A DNA stretch of 64,000 bases from Sphingomonas sp. YR710 (GTDB lineage: Bacteria; Pseudomonadota; Alphaproteobacteria; Sphingomonadales; Sphingomonadaceae): NCBI RefSeq assembly GCF_900101455.1, contig NZ_FMZJ01000006.1, forward strand, positions 1 through 64,000, in the 5' to 3' direction. Each line of letters opens with the position of its first letter. Positions within the stretch are counted from its first letter, which is position 1. Positions 26,543-34,612 of the stretch are shown here, piece after piece. The notes beneath the pieces are model-generated. The model was not told the origin of the DNA, made no database searches, and was given only the letters and a program-made list of their open reading frames with translations. Made by a program: the position numbers and the translations under genes.

Positions 26543-27720
26543 ACCAGCGTCGAATCACAGCCACGGTGCTCGCGTGCCATTTCGCCGGAGCGTTCGGAGC
26601 CGTCGGGATGCCACCTTTCCTGGCGCTGATCCTCATGGATATCGCACCGAGCGCCGATGCGCGCCTCACCGGCTGGCTGTACATCGCGCCAACGGCCTGC
26701 CTCGCCATTTCGGCGCCTTTCTGGGGCAGGCTCGCCGACCGCTGGGGCCGGAAATGGCTGCTGATGCGGGCGCAGATCGGCCTGGCGGCCAGCTTCCTGG
26801 TGGCTGGCTGGGCCGAGTCACTCCCCCTGTTCGTGGCCGCCTTGTGCCTCCAGGGACTCCTCGGCGGAACATTCTCCGCAAGCAACGCCTATCTTGCCGA
26901 GGCCCTGCCGCGCGAGGCGCTGGCCCGGAGCCTGAACCTCACCCAGGGGACGGCGCGGTTGTCGCTGATCGTCGCTCCGGTCGCGGTGGGCTTCCTGGTC
27001 GATCGGCATTTCGCACCACAGCGCGTCTATCTGGTGCTCGCACTGCTTCCGCTGGCGGCAACGCTGTTGCTGTTACCGTTGCCGGCCCGAACCGGCCCGC
27101 AACGTGGCGCACCGATGGCGAGCCGGCCGATGCCAAGCCCCGGTCACCATCTCCCGCGCGGGATCATCATGGCCGGACAGACCGGCTTCACCCTGGCGCT
27201 GATCGCGAGTTTCCCGTTCCTGCTGCCCTACAGCATGACGACATTCGGGATCGGCGCGAGTACCGCCGGCTGGATTTTCGGTCTTCCGCACATCATCTAT
27301 CTGCTGCTCTGCCTGCCCTTGGGCAAGCGCATCCGCGCTCGCGATCCGGCGCCATGGCTGGCTTTGGGCTGCCTGACGCTCGCGGTCACCCTGCTGGCGC
27401 AAGCGTTCGCCCCATCGCTCGTCGTCTTCGCCGTCGCCCGGCTTGCCATGGGCATCGGCATGACCCTGAGCTACGTCGCGCTCAACGCATTGATCGCGAA
27501 CGTGATCGACGATCACAGCGCCGGCAGCACGTTCGGATGGTTCGACAGCGGCGCCAAGCTCGCGACCATCGCCGCGAGCGTCGCGGCAGGGCAGATCATC
27601 TTGCAGGCGGGCATGACCAGCCTGTTGGCGGCGTCGGCCGGATGCGCAGCCCTTACCGCCGCGCTCGCGCTGACCGCGCGGCGGCCCGTCCTTTCCGCCC
27701 CCTCGATCATGACGAGATAA
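26539..27720 (+). CDS. pvsC: MFS transporter, PvsC-like siderophore exporter
   Basis: This 393-residue major facilitator protein has about 12 predicted helices. WGRLADRWGRKWLL between helices 2 and 3 is the MFS loop signature. In vibrioferrin clusters PvsC exports the finished siderophore. Position between the two NIS synthetase genes, with 4-base overlap at the start and a 2-base gap at the end, supports the same role here. Confidence 0.87.
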   Translation: MNQRRITATVLACHFAGAFGAVGMPPFLALILMDIAPSADARLTGWLYIAPTACLAISAPFWGRLADRWGRKWLLMRAQIGLAASFLVAGWAESLPLFVAALCLQGLLGGTFSASNAYLAEALPREALARSLNLTQGTARLSLIVAPVAVGFLVDRHFAPQRVYLVLALLPLAATLLLLPLPARTGPQRGAPMASRPMPSPGHHLPRGIIMAGQTGFTLALIASFPFLLPYSMTTFGIGASTAGWIFGLPHIIYLLLCLPLGKRIRARDPAPWLALGCLTLAVTLLAQAFAPSLVVFAVARLAMGIGMTLSYVALNALIANVIDDHSAGSTFGWFDSGAKLATIAASVAAGQIILQAGMTSLLAASAGCAALTAALALTARRPVLSAPSIMTR

Positions 27721-27722
27721 GC

Positions 27723-29507
27723 ATGTTGTACGAGAAGCCGCCCTTTCCCTCGCTTGATTCCCATGCGCACCTCATTGCCGAGCGCGCGGCGATATCGGCA
27801 TTGTTGCGATCCTTCTGCCGCGAGATCGGGGTCCGGCAATCATTGGTCGCCATGCTGCCCCCGCAACCGCACGGCCCCTTTCCCGCGCCCTTGCGACGGG
27901 CGCCGGAAATCCTCCAGATCGTCATGACCGAGGCCCGGGACACGATCCTGATCGGGGTGCAGGCGGCTTCCGCGACGCAGGATTATCTTTTTTGCACGAG
28001 CCCCTATCGTCGGCATGGCCGCCGCTTCGAGGCGATCGATTGGCGGCAGCTTGCCCGGATGATCTACGCGACGACGGCGCGGCTGCTCGACGCTCCCGCA
28101 AATGAGGAGATCCTGGACCAGACGGCCAACAGCGTCGCGATCACGACGCGTCTCGTCGCCCATCGCCTCGCTCATCCGGTGGCGATCGATGGCACCCGTG
28201 GCATGGCCGACTATCTTCGCTCCGAAGGTGGCCTGATCTTCGGCCATGCCTTGCATCCAACACCCAAGAGCCGCCAGGGCATCGAGATCGGACTGATGGC
28301 ACGCTATTCGCCCGAAACCGGTTGCCCCTTCGACCTGAATTATGTCGCCGTCCGCCGCGACCGGCTCTGGACGCGGGCCGCCGACACCACGACCGCAGTC
28401 GAGCGGATCGCGCGCTGCCTGCCGCCCGGACTGATCGACGACGAATGGGTCTCGCTCCCCGTCCATCCGATTCAGGCGCAAAAGCTGCGCCGCACGTCGG
28501 CCATGGCGCGGGCGATCCGATCGGGCTGGCTGCGCGATCTCGGCGTCATCCCCAAAGCCTATCACGCGACATCATCGGTCCGGACGCTGTTCGACCCCGG
28601 CGATCCCTTCTTCCTCAAATTGTCGCTCGATATTCGGATGACGAACTGCGTCCGCAAGAATGCCGAATATGAGCTGGAAGGCGCTGTCGCCGCGACGTGC
28701 CTGATCCGCGAGCGAAAGGCGGAATTCGCACTGGCCTTTCCCGACTGCATCATCCTCGAGGAGCCGGCGAGCCTTTCGGCCGAGGCGCCTGCTTCATGGT
28801 CCGCGCAGGATCGCCGCACATTGATCGAAGGTCTCGGGCTGATCCTGCGCCAGTCGCTGGTGCCGTTCACGCCGGCCGATGTGACGCCGATAGTGGCCGG
28901 CGCGCTGTTTTCGCCGGGCATCGGCAACGAGAATAGCGGAATCCGGATCATAAGGGGCGCGACCCCGGCGACCGACATTGCGGACTGGTTCGGAAGCTAT
29001 GTGCGGCTTCTGCTGCCCCCGGTGCTATACGGCTATTTCCACCAGGGCGTTATCTTCGAACCTCATCTCCAGAATGTCGTGGTCGGGCTGCGCCTGCGCC
29101 GACCCAGCCACGTTTATCTGCGTGATTTCGAGGGCGTGAAGATCACTGGCCTTGCGGCGGTTCCGGCGTTCAACGACCTTGGCGCAAGGGCCCGCGAGGC
29201 GCTTAGCTATACGGCCGACCAGGGCTGGTGCCGCATTGCCTATTGCCTGTTCGTCAATAATTTCTGCGAAGCGATCCATCAGCTGTCGCAGGGCGATCGG
29301 ACGCTGGTCGCCTTGCTATGGGACGAGGTCGCAAGCGCGATCGCGGCGTTCCAGCGCGATTACGGCACGCAAGAGTCGCAGGATCGATTGATTCCGCTGC
29401 TGCGCGGCGCGCCATTTCCGGCCAAGACGATGCTCACCACGCGCTTCCAGCGGCGTGCCGATCGCGAATCCGGCTATGTCGACCTGGTTAATCCGATGGG
29501 GGCCTGA
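27723..29507 (+). CDS. pvsD: IucA/IucC-family NIS synthetase, PvsD-like
   Basis: This 594-residue NIS synthetase has well-kept motifs: GHALHPTPKSRQGIE (HP..K.R), LPVHPIQAQKL, FFLKLSLDIRMTNCVRKN, HQGVIFEPHLQNVVVGL (EPHxQN) and LRDFEGVK. It probably activates citrate for condensation with the amino-alcohol or amine unit. The ATG at 27723 follows the exporter stop by 2 bases. Of the two synthetases this one looks catalytically canonical. Confidence 0.9.
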   Translation: MLYEKPPFPSLDSHAHLIAERAAISALLRSFCREIGVRQSLVAMLPPQPHGPFPAPLRRAPEILQIVMTEARDTILIGVQAASATQDYLFCTSPYRRHGRRFEAIDWRQLARMIYATTARLLDAPANEEILDQTANSVAITTRLVAHRLAHPVAIDGTRGMADYLRSEGGLIFGHALHPTPKSRQGIEIGLMARYSPETGCPFDLNYVAVRRDRLWTRAADTTTAVERIARCLPPGLIDDEWVSLPVHPIQAQKLRRTSAMARAIRSGWLRDLGVIPKAYHATSSVRTLFDPGDPFFLKLSLDIRMTNCVRKNAEYELEGAVAATCLIRERKAEFALAFPDCIILEEPASLSAEAPASWSAQDRRTLIEGLGLILRQSLVPFTPADVTPIVAGALFSPGIGNENSGIRIIRGATPATDIADWFGSYVRLLLPPVLYGYFHQGVIFEPHLQNVVVGLRLRRPSHVYLRDFEGVKITGLAAVPAFNDLGARAREALSYTADQGWCRIAYCLFVNNFCEAIHQLSQGDRTLVALLWDEVASAIAAFQRDYGTQESQDRLIPLLRGAPFPAKTMLTTRFQRRADRESGYVDLVNPMGA

Positions 29508-29510
29508 CCG

Positions 29511-30761
29511 GTGCGCATCCTTCCCTCCCCGGGCTTGCTCGCGGCAATTCGGAACGAACGGGCCCGTTCCACCGGACCAATCTGTGCCTATCTCTACGAT
29601 CTGGGCGCGCTGACCGAGCATGTCCGCGCCACCAGGGCCGCGCTGCCCGCCAATTGCGAGATGTTCTACGCGATCAAGGCCAATGCCGAGGTGCCAATCC
29701 TCGGCGCGCTGGCCCCCATTGTCGACGGGTTCGAGGCATCTTCGGGCGGTGAACTCGCCTGGCTGAACGAGCATGCACCGGGCAAGCCCATGATTTTCAG
29801 TGGTCCGGGCAAGCTCGACGACGAGATTCGCCAGGCGCTCGCGCTCGGGATCGAGCTGATCCATGTCGAAAGCCTCGGCGAATTGGCCAGACTGGCCCGG
29901 ATCGCCGGCGACATGGGGCGAACCGCTCCGATTGCGCTGCGCGTAAACCTCGGCCTCGGCAGCGCTGCGGCAACGCGGCTGATGATGGCCGGTGCATCGC
30001 CATTCGGCATCGAAGAAGCCGAGTTGGCTGCGTGCATCGCCTTCATCGACGGCCAACCGGCGTTGGACCTGCAAGGCTTCCATATCCATTCGCTCTCGCA
30101 TCAGCTCGACATGAAAGCGCACCTCGCGCTCATCGAAATCTATCTCGACCGTATCGCGGCGTGGAACGCGATGTACGGGCGCCGGATCCGTCATCTCAAC
30201 ATGGGGGGCGGGATAGGAATCAACTATCGCGATCCCGACGATCAGATCGACTGGCCAGCCTTCACCGCCGGACTGTCAGCGCTGATCGAGCGCAAGCGGG
30301 CGCAGCATCTTGCCTTGCGGTTCGAGTTCGGACGCTATCTGACCTGTGCGAGCGGCTATTATGCGGCCGAAGTCGTCGATCTGAAATCGAGCCACGGCCA
30401 ATGGTTCGCGATTTGTCGCGGCGGCAGCCACCATTTTCGCACGCCGTCGGCGCAGCGCCACAGCCATCCGCTGATCATCCTGCCACGCGATCGCCCGCCG
30501 GCCCCGGACGATCGCCCCGCGATCTTCGGCACGCGGGTGAATGTCGTGGGGCAGCTCTGCACGCCCACCGACAGGCTGGCGCAGGACGTGCCGGTCGAGG
30601 AGCTCAGGGTTGGCGACACCGTCCTCTTCCTGCTCGCCGGCGCCTATGCCTGGACGATTTCTCATCATGATTTCCTGCGGCACCCGCCGCCCGCCATGTG
30701 CTTCGTCGAAGCATCGTTGCCGATCGAGAAGGAGACTGCCGATGTCGATGCCATATTTTGA
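29511..30761 (+). CDS. pvsE: PLP-dependent decarboxylase, PvsE-like
   Basis: This 416-residue fold-type III decarboxylase belongs to the DAP/ornithine decarboxylase group. The PLP lysine is K56 in FYAIKANAEV. HIHSLSHQLD and MGGGIGINY hold the phosphate and ring contacts. EFGRYLTCASGYY replaces the usual EPGR, and GQLCTPTDRLAQD carries the CxPxD active-site loop. In related clusters this enzyme decarboxylates serine- or diaminopropionate-derived units to give ethanolamine or diamine. The GTG start lies 3 bases after pvsD. Its 3' end overlaps the PanB-like gene by 20 bases. Confidence 0.87.
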   Translation: MRILPSPGLLAAIRNERARSTGPICAYLYDLGALTEHVRATRAALPANCEMFYAIKANAEVPILGALAPIVDGFEASSGGELAWLNEHAPGKPMIFSGPGKLDDEIRQALALGIELIHVESLGELARLARIAGDMGRTAPIALRVNLGLGSAAATRLMMAGASPFGIEEAELAACIAFIDGQPALDLQGFHIHSLSHQLDMKAHLALIEIYLDRIAAWNAMYGRRIRHLNMGGGIGINYRDPDDQIDWPAFTAGLSALIERKRAQHLALRFEFGRYLTCASGYYAAEVVDLKSSHGQWFAICRGGSHHFRTPSAQRHSHPLIILPRDRPPAPDDRPAIFGTRVNVVGQLCTPTDRLAQDVPVEELRVGDTVLFLLAGAYAWTISHHDFLRHPPPAMCFVEASLPIEKETADVDAIF

Positions 30762-31683
30762 CATGAACCCTTTCGGCCCAGTCGCCGACTCCCGTCGGCC
30801 GATCAAGCTCAACCTCTACCGCGATTATGAGGTCGATGCCGTCGCACAAGCGATCGGCGACAATCCGCTCCTTCCGATCGGTGTGCGGATCGATTGCCTG
30901 ATGGTTTCGGACTCCTACCTGATGACCCATCTGGGCCGATCGAGCACGAAGCTCGGCGAGGGCGAACAGGGATTGTTCCTGGAGATCATGACGGCGCTGG
31001 TGCGGGATGTCGCCCATCGCGCAAAACGGCTTTTCCCGAGCGATCGGCCCTATATCGTCGGCGACATGCCCGACGGATCGGCCGCGACCGCCGAGACCGC
31101 GTTGCGCAGCGCCGACAGGATGCGCGCGGCCGGGGCGGACGTGATCAAGCTCGAGGTCCATTCACCGGCAGTCATCGGCATCATCGATCGGCTGGCACAT
31201 GAAGGGTTTCGGGTGATGGCCCATCTCGGCTATACGCCGCAGGGCGCCGAGAGCGGTCGGATCGGCGGTTCGCTCGATGGTGCTTATGCTCTGTTCGCCA
31301 CCGCGCGGCGGGTCCGCGACAGCGGCGCCGAAAGCATCGTGCTTGAGAAGGTCGACGAATTCGTTCATCGGGCGCTCGTCGATCGCCCGGAGGCCCTGCC
31401 AAGCTACGCGATCTTCAGCGGTAAATCGGAGACAGGGGGGCAATCGCTCAACATCTGGGACGCAGTGTTCCGGCCCGGCTTTCCGGCCCGCTATTTTCCA
31501 CCCACCGCGCAGGCAACAACCGACGCCTTCCCCTCGGCCTATTCCGCCGAGATCGTCAGCTTGCGCATCGCCGAATTGTTGAAGCTGACAGCGGCGGGCG
31601 AATTTCCGCTGTCGCCGCCGACCACGCTGACGGCAGAGGATCTCTGCGCGCTCGCAGCCTCCGACCCGTGGGGCGAGTCATAA
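30742..31683 (+). CDS. Ketopantoate-hydroxymethyltransferase (PanB)-like enzyme in the siderophore operon
   Basis: The protein has 313 residues, about 50 longer than typical PanB. The catalytic set of the KPHMT family is complete: D57 and S58 (VSDS), D108 (VGDMP), K136 and E138 (VIKLE), H161 (HLGYTPQ) and E202 (VLEKVD). These correspond to E. coli PanB D45, D84, K112, E114, H136 and E181. Pocket segments differ: LPFMAY-type sequence becomes MPDGSA and IGIGAG becomes AIFSGKSETGG. PanB adds a hydroxymethyl group from methylene-tetrahydrofolate to a 2-oxo acid. Start ATG at 30742 with GGAG 8 bases upstream. Co-translation with the decarboxylase argues for a siderophore-building role, not pantothenate synthesis. 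Confidence 0.85.
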   Translation: MSMPYFDMNPFGPVADSRRPIKLNLYRDYEVDAVAQAIGDNPLLPIGVRIDCLMVSDSYLMTHLGRSSTKLGEGEQGLFLEIMTALVRDVAHRAKRLFPSDRPYIVGDMPDGSAATAETALRSADRMRAAGADVIKLEVHSPAVIGIIDRLAHEGFRVMAHLGYTPQGAESGRIGGSLDGAYALFATARRVRDSGAESIVLEKVDEFVHRALVDRPEALPSYAIFSGKSETGGQSLNIWDAVFRPGFPARYFPPTAQATTDAFPSAYSAEIVSLRIAELLKLTAAGEFPLSPPTTLTAEDLCALAASDPWGES

Positions 31684-31815
31684 AGGATCACGCCTGCCTG
31701 GCTCCCGACATCAAGGTGCTCAAAATTCGGATCGGATTGCTAGTGGTTTACCTGCTGCGACGTGTCCGCACGTCGTTGAAGCAACTCACTGTCAGCGCAG
31801 AAGGTCGTTGAGCGG

Positions 31816-31842
31816 GGGGATCGCCGCACCATCGGCGGCCCC
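31816..31842. terminator. Candidate hairpin after the siderophore operon
   Basis: GGGG (31816-31819) pairs with CCCC (31839-31842), and CGCCG (31822-31826) with CGGCG (31833-31837), forming a bulged stem. A smaller CGACGTG/CACGTCG hairpin lies at 31758-31775. Neither is followed by a T-run, so factor-independent termination is doubtful. Confidence 0.3.
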
Positions 31843-31865
31843 GGATGCCAGGATGAGAATGGATC

Positions 31866-32053
31866 CGCACTGATTAGTCTCTCCAACGGCTGGCCTGCTG
31901 CGGAAACCAGATAGAGTTGGGGTTCGGCCGCGCCGGCGCGCTTGCCGCTGTTCGTGACGCGGAAGCTGGCTGCCAGAGCCTTCCCACCTTGAGAGACAGA
32001 CTGGAATAGTCGAATGCCGTATAGCTCAGGCTGTCGCCAAACGGGAACAGCGA
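31866..32053 (-). pseudogene. GH3 beta-glucosidase C-terminal remnant
   Basis: Read on the minus strand from 32053, FPFGDSLSYTAFDYSSLSLK is the start of the fibronectin-III-like C-terminal domain of glycoside hydrolase family 3 enzymes. After a frameshift near 31990 it continues as AASFRVTNSGKRAGAAEPQL and YLVSAAGQPLERL, again GH3. Everything upstream is missing: the fragment begins exactly after the stop of the neighbouring hydrolase gene, pointing to a deletion or rearrangement joint there. It cannot be expressed as a functional enzyme. Confidence 0.75.
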
Positions 32054-33145
32054 TCAGCGTCCTAAGTGGCGATCGAAGAAGCGCCAGATGATATCATAGG
32101 TGTCGTTCGCCTCCGGGCTGCCGGCAAAGGCATTGAACTGACCATGGCCTAGCCCCTCAATCACGAGCAATTGGGTCTCGGCCCCGGCTTGGAGCAGGCG
32201 AACGTTGGTGACCAGCGCATTGCTCATGGCGATATCGCGCGTGCCGGTGACGATCAGCGTCGGGGGGAAGTGGGCTAGCACCTCGGGGAACAGTGCTGGT
32301 GTGATCAGCGGGTCCTTCTGATCCATACCCGCCAGATAGAAGCGCGGGGCGCTCGACTTGGCCTTGGAGGGATCGGTCTGCGGCGGGATAGCGTTAACGG
32401 TCGGGCCGATCGCCGCGGAATCGCCGCCATACCAGAAGGTCGGCATGGCACCTGAACAGAAAATGCCGATCGCACCAGGGCGCGGCAGATTGTGCTTCTG
32501 GAACCAGGCCACCGCCTGCGCGACGAGGGTGCCGCCCGCCGAACAACCAAAAATGCCGATATTCTCGGGCCTGTAGGTTTCCAGCAGCTTGCGATAGACT
32601 TGCGCGACATCCTCGCTGGCGGCGGGAAACAAGGCCTCGGGCGCTAGCCGATAATCTACCGCTACCACCTTGATCCGGCCACGCGCCGCCAGCGGCACCG
32701 ATTCCGCCTGACCGCCGAAGCGCGCACCGGCGTAAAAGCCACCACCGTGCAGGTTGATCAGCACGCGCTTCGCATTTTCCGGCGCGATGCCGCTGTCGGG
32801 GGTCACGACGTCGGTGTGCACCCCGTTCATCGTCACCGGTTCGATCCGCGACGGATGGAGTGCCAGCCATTCGGCGAGGATCGCCTTCTGCTGGCGGTCC
32901 GATGTCGCCCGCGCGCTGACAATGCCATCATCGGCGGCCGCGGGCGGCGGCCCCTGGTGCAGCCGTGCGACAAATTGCGCGCGGGCGTCCGGGCTCAGCA
33001 TGCTCGACGGAGGTATCGCAAGCCCGTCGGCATGGATCGTGCCATCAGGATCGAGCTTCAACGCCGGCTGCGCGGCGAGTGGCGCAATCGCAAGCGACAG
33101 CGTCACCAAGGCTATGATCCGCCGAATTCCGATCGTGCCGCGCAT
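32054..33145 (-). CDS. Secreted HSL-type alpha/beta hydrolase
   Basis: The protein has 363 residues. A signal peptide (RRIIALVTLSLAIAPLAAQP) is followed by an alpha/beta hydrolase with the oxyanion HGGG motif (LINLHGGGFYAG), nucleophile Ser in GCSAGGT, and late acid and His (VTGTRDIAMSN ... GLGHGQFNA). It belongs to the hormone-sensitive-lipase-like esterase group. The ATG (CAT at 33143-33145) with GGGGAG 6 bases upstream is chosen over a TTG two codons earlier. The substrate is unknown; it probably acts in the periplasm on an ester released by the island's pathway. Confidence 0.88.
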   Translation of the reverse strand: MRGTIGIRRIIALVTLSLAIAPLAAQPALKLDPDGTIHADGLAIPPSSMLSPDARAQFVARLHQGPPPAAADDGIVSARATSDRQQKAILAEWLALHPSRIEPVTMNGVHTDVVTPDSGIAPENAKRVLINLHGGGFYAGARFGGQAESVPLAARGRIKVVAVDYRLAPEALFPAASEDVAQVYRKLLETYRPENIGIFGCSAGGTLVAQAVAWFQKHNLPRPGAIGIFCSGAMPTFWYGGDSAAIGPTVNAIPPQTDPSKAKSSAPRFYLAGMDQKDPLITPALFPEVLAHFPPTLIVTGTRDIAMSNALVTNVRLLQAGAETQLLVIEGLGHGQFNAFAGSPEANDTYDIIWRFFDRHLGR

Positions 33146-33230
33146 GAACAACTCCCCTCATCAAGACCACCACAGAAAAGGCGCGGCCGCCGCAGCGACA
33201 AGGCGCGACTGCCCTCTGTCCGACTGATGA

Positions 33231-34601
33231 TCAATCGGGCTGCCAGATCTCGGGCTCCGCATGACGATCGGGTCTGCCCGTACGCGCATTTTCCGGCCGA
33301 TCGAGGCCCAGATGATCGCGCAGAGTGACACCGGCATAATCGGTGCGGAACAAGCCGCGCTGCTGAAGGATCGGGACGACGCCGTCGCAAAATGCCTTGA
33401 GGCTACCCGGCAGATAGGGCGCCGCGATGACGAAGCCGTCCGCTGCGCCCGCGCGGAACCAAGCCTCAAGCTCGTCCGCCACGCGCTCGGGCGAACCGAC
33501 GAGCGCGGAACTCGTCCGCGCAGCGGCAATGCGGCGGGCAAGCTGCATGATCGACAGCCCATCGCCCATCGCGATCACCTTGGCCTGGGTTGACTTCGAT
33601 CCTTCGGTCGACGGAATCGGCGGCAATGGGCCATTGGGATCGAACGCACGCAGATCGATCTCTCCACCCAGTGCCAGTTCGAGCATGCTGATCGCGACAT
33701 CGGGGTGAATCAGCGACACGAGATTGTCGGCGATCGCGCGCGCCTCGTCGTCGGTAGCGGCGATGATCGGCTGGATCGAGGGGAGGATCTTGCAATCGGC
33801 CGGGGCGCGCCCCGCGGCAACGACCTTCGCCTTGAACGCCTTGTAGAAGGCCTGAGCGCTTTCGAGATTGGGGTTCGACGTAAAAACCACATCGGCCGTA
33901 CGCGCCGCAAGCGCCTGCCCGGCCTCGGACGCGCCCGCCTGCACGATCACGGGATGGCCCTGCGGCGATCGTGCGGTGGTCAGCGGCCCGACGACGCTGA
34001 AAAATTTACCCTTATGATCGAGACCGTGGAGCTTGCCTGGATCGAAGAAGCGCCCTTCGGCCTTGTCGACGACGAAGGCATCGTCGTCCCAGCTGTCCCA
34101 CAACCCCTTCGCCACATCCACGAATTCCTCAGCACGTGCATAGCGTTCCGCGTGGCCGAAATGAGCCTCGCGCCCGAAATTGCGCGCCTCATTCTTCGTG
34201 GTCGAGGTAACGACGTTCCAGCCGGCGCGCCCATGGCTGACATGATCGAGGCTCGCCAGCCGTCGCGCCGCTGAATACGGCTCGTTATAGCTCGTGGAAA
34301 GCGTGGCAATCAGACCGATGCGGCGCGACACCATAGCGAGCGCCGAGAGCAGGATCAGGGGGTCCATTCGCGCCACGTCGTTGCGACTATGGACATCTCG
34401 GCCAACGATCGTGCGGAAGCCCTGCGCATCCGAATAGAAGACTGCATCGAACTTCGCCTGCTCGGCCATCTGCACGATCTCACGGTGGAAATCGATGTCA
34501 TGCATGCGCCCCGGATCGGCGCCTTCATGGCGCCAGCCCGCGACATGCGCGCCGGTGAACATCGGGAACAGCATCAGGTGCATCTGCTGGGGGGATGGCA
34601 T
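33231..34601 (-). CDS. NtaA/SnaA/DszA-type flavin-dependent monooxygenase
   Basis: This 456-residue luciferase-like enzyme has the typical HHEGADPGRMHDIDFHREI-like opening (GWRHEGADPGRMHDIDFHRE), FDAVFYSDAQG, DPLILLSALAMVSRRIGL, TSYNEPYSAARRLASLDHVS and GRAGWNVVTSTTKNEARNFG. This set defines the NtaA/SnaA/DszA subfamily of two-component FMNH2 monooxygenases, which oxidise N- or S-containing or chelate-type substrates. A flavin reductase partner is not seen nearby. The ATG (CAT at 34599-34601) follows the M24 gene by 11 bases; the longer frame is rejected because it overlaps that gene. Confidence 0.9.
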   Translation of the reverse strand: MPSPQQMHLMLFPMFTGAHVAGWRHEGADPGRMHDIDFHREIVQMAEQAKFDAVFYSDAQGFRTIVGRDVHSRNDVARMDPLILLSALAMVSRRIGLIATLSTSYNEPYSAARRLASLDHVSHGRAGWNVVTSTTKNEARNFGREAHFGHAERYARAEEFVDVAKGLWDSWDDDAFVVDKAEGRFFDPGKLHGLDHKGKFFSVVGPLTTARSPQGHPVIVQAGASEAGQALAARTADVVFTSNPNLESAQAFYKAFKAKVVAAGRAPADCKILPSIQPIIAATDDEARAIADNLVSLIHPDVAISMLELALGGEIDLRAFDPNGPLPPIPSTEGSKSTQAKVIAMGDGLSIMQLARRIAAARTSSALVGSPERVADELEAWFRAGAADGFVIAAPYLPGSLKAFCDGVVPILQQRGLFRTDYAGVTLRDHLGLDRPENARTGRPDRHAEPEIWQPD

Positions 34602-34612
34602 TTGCCGGGCTC

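Noticed and set aside
29524-29541. Match to the cobN palindromic repeat (CCTCCCCGGGCTTGCTCG) at the start of pvsE
   Set aside because: There is no inverted partner or further element sequence, and it encodes the normal N terminus of the decarboxylase. Probably chance.
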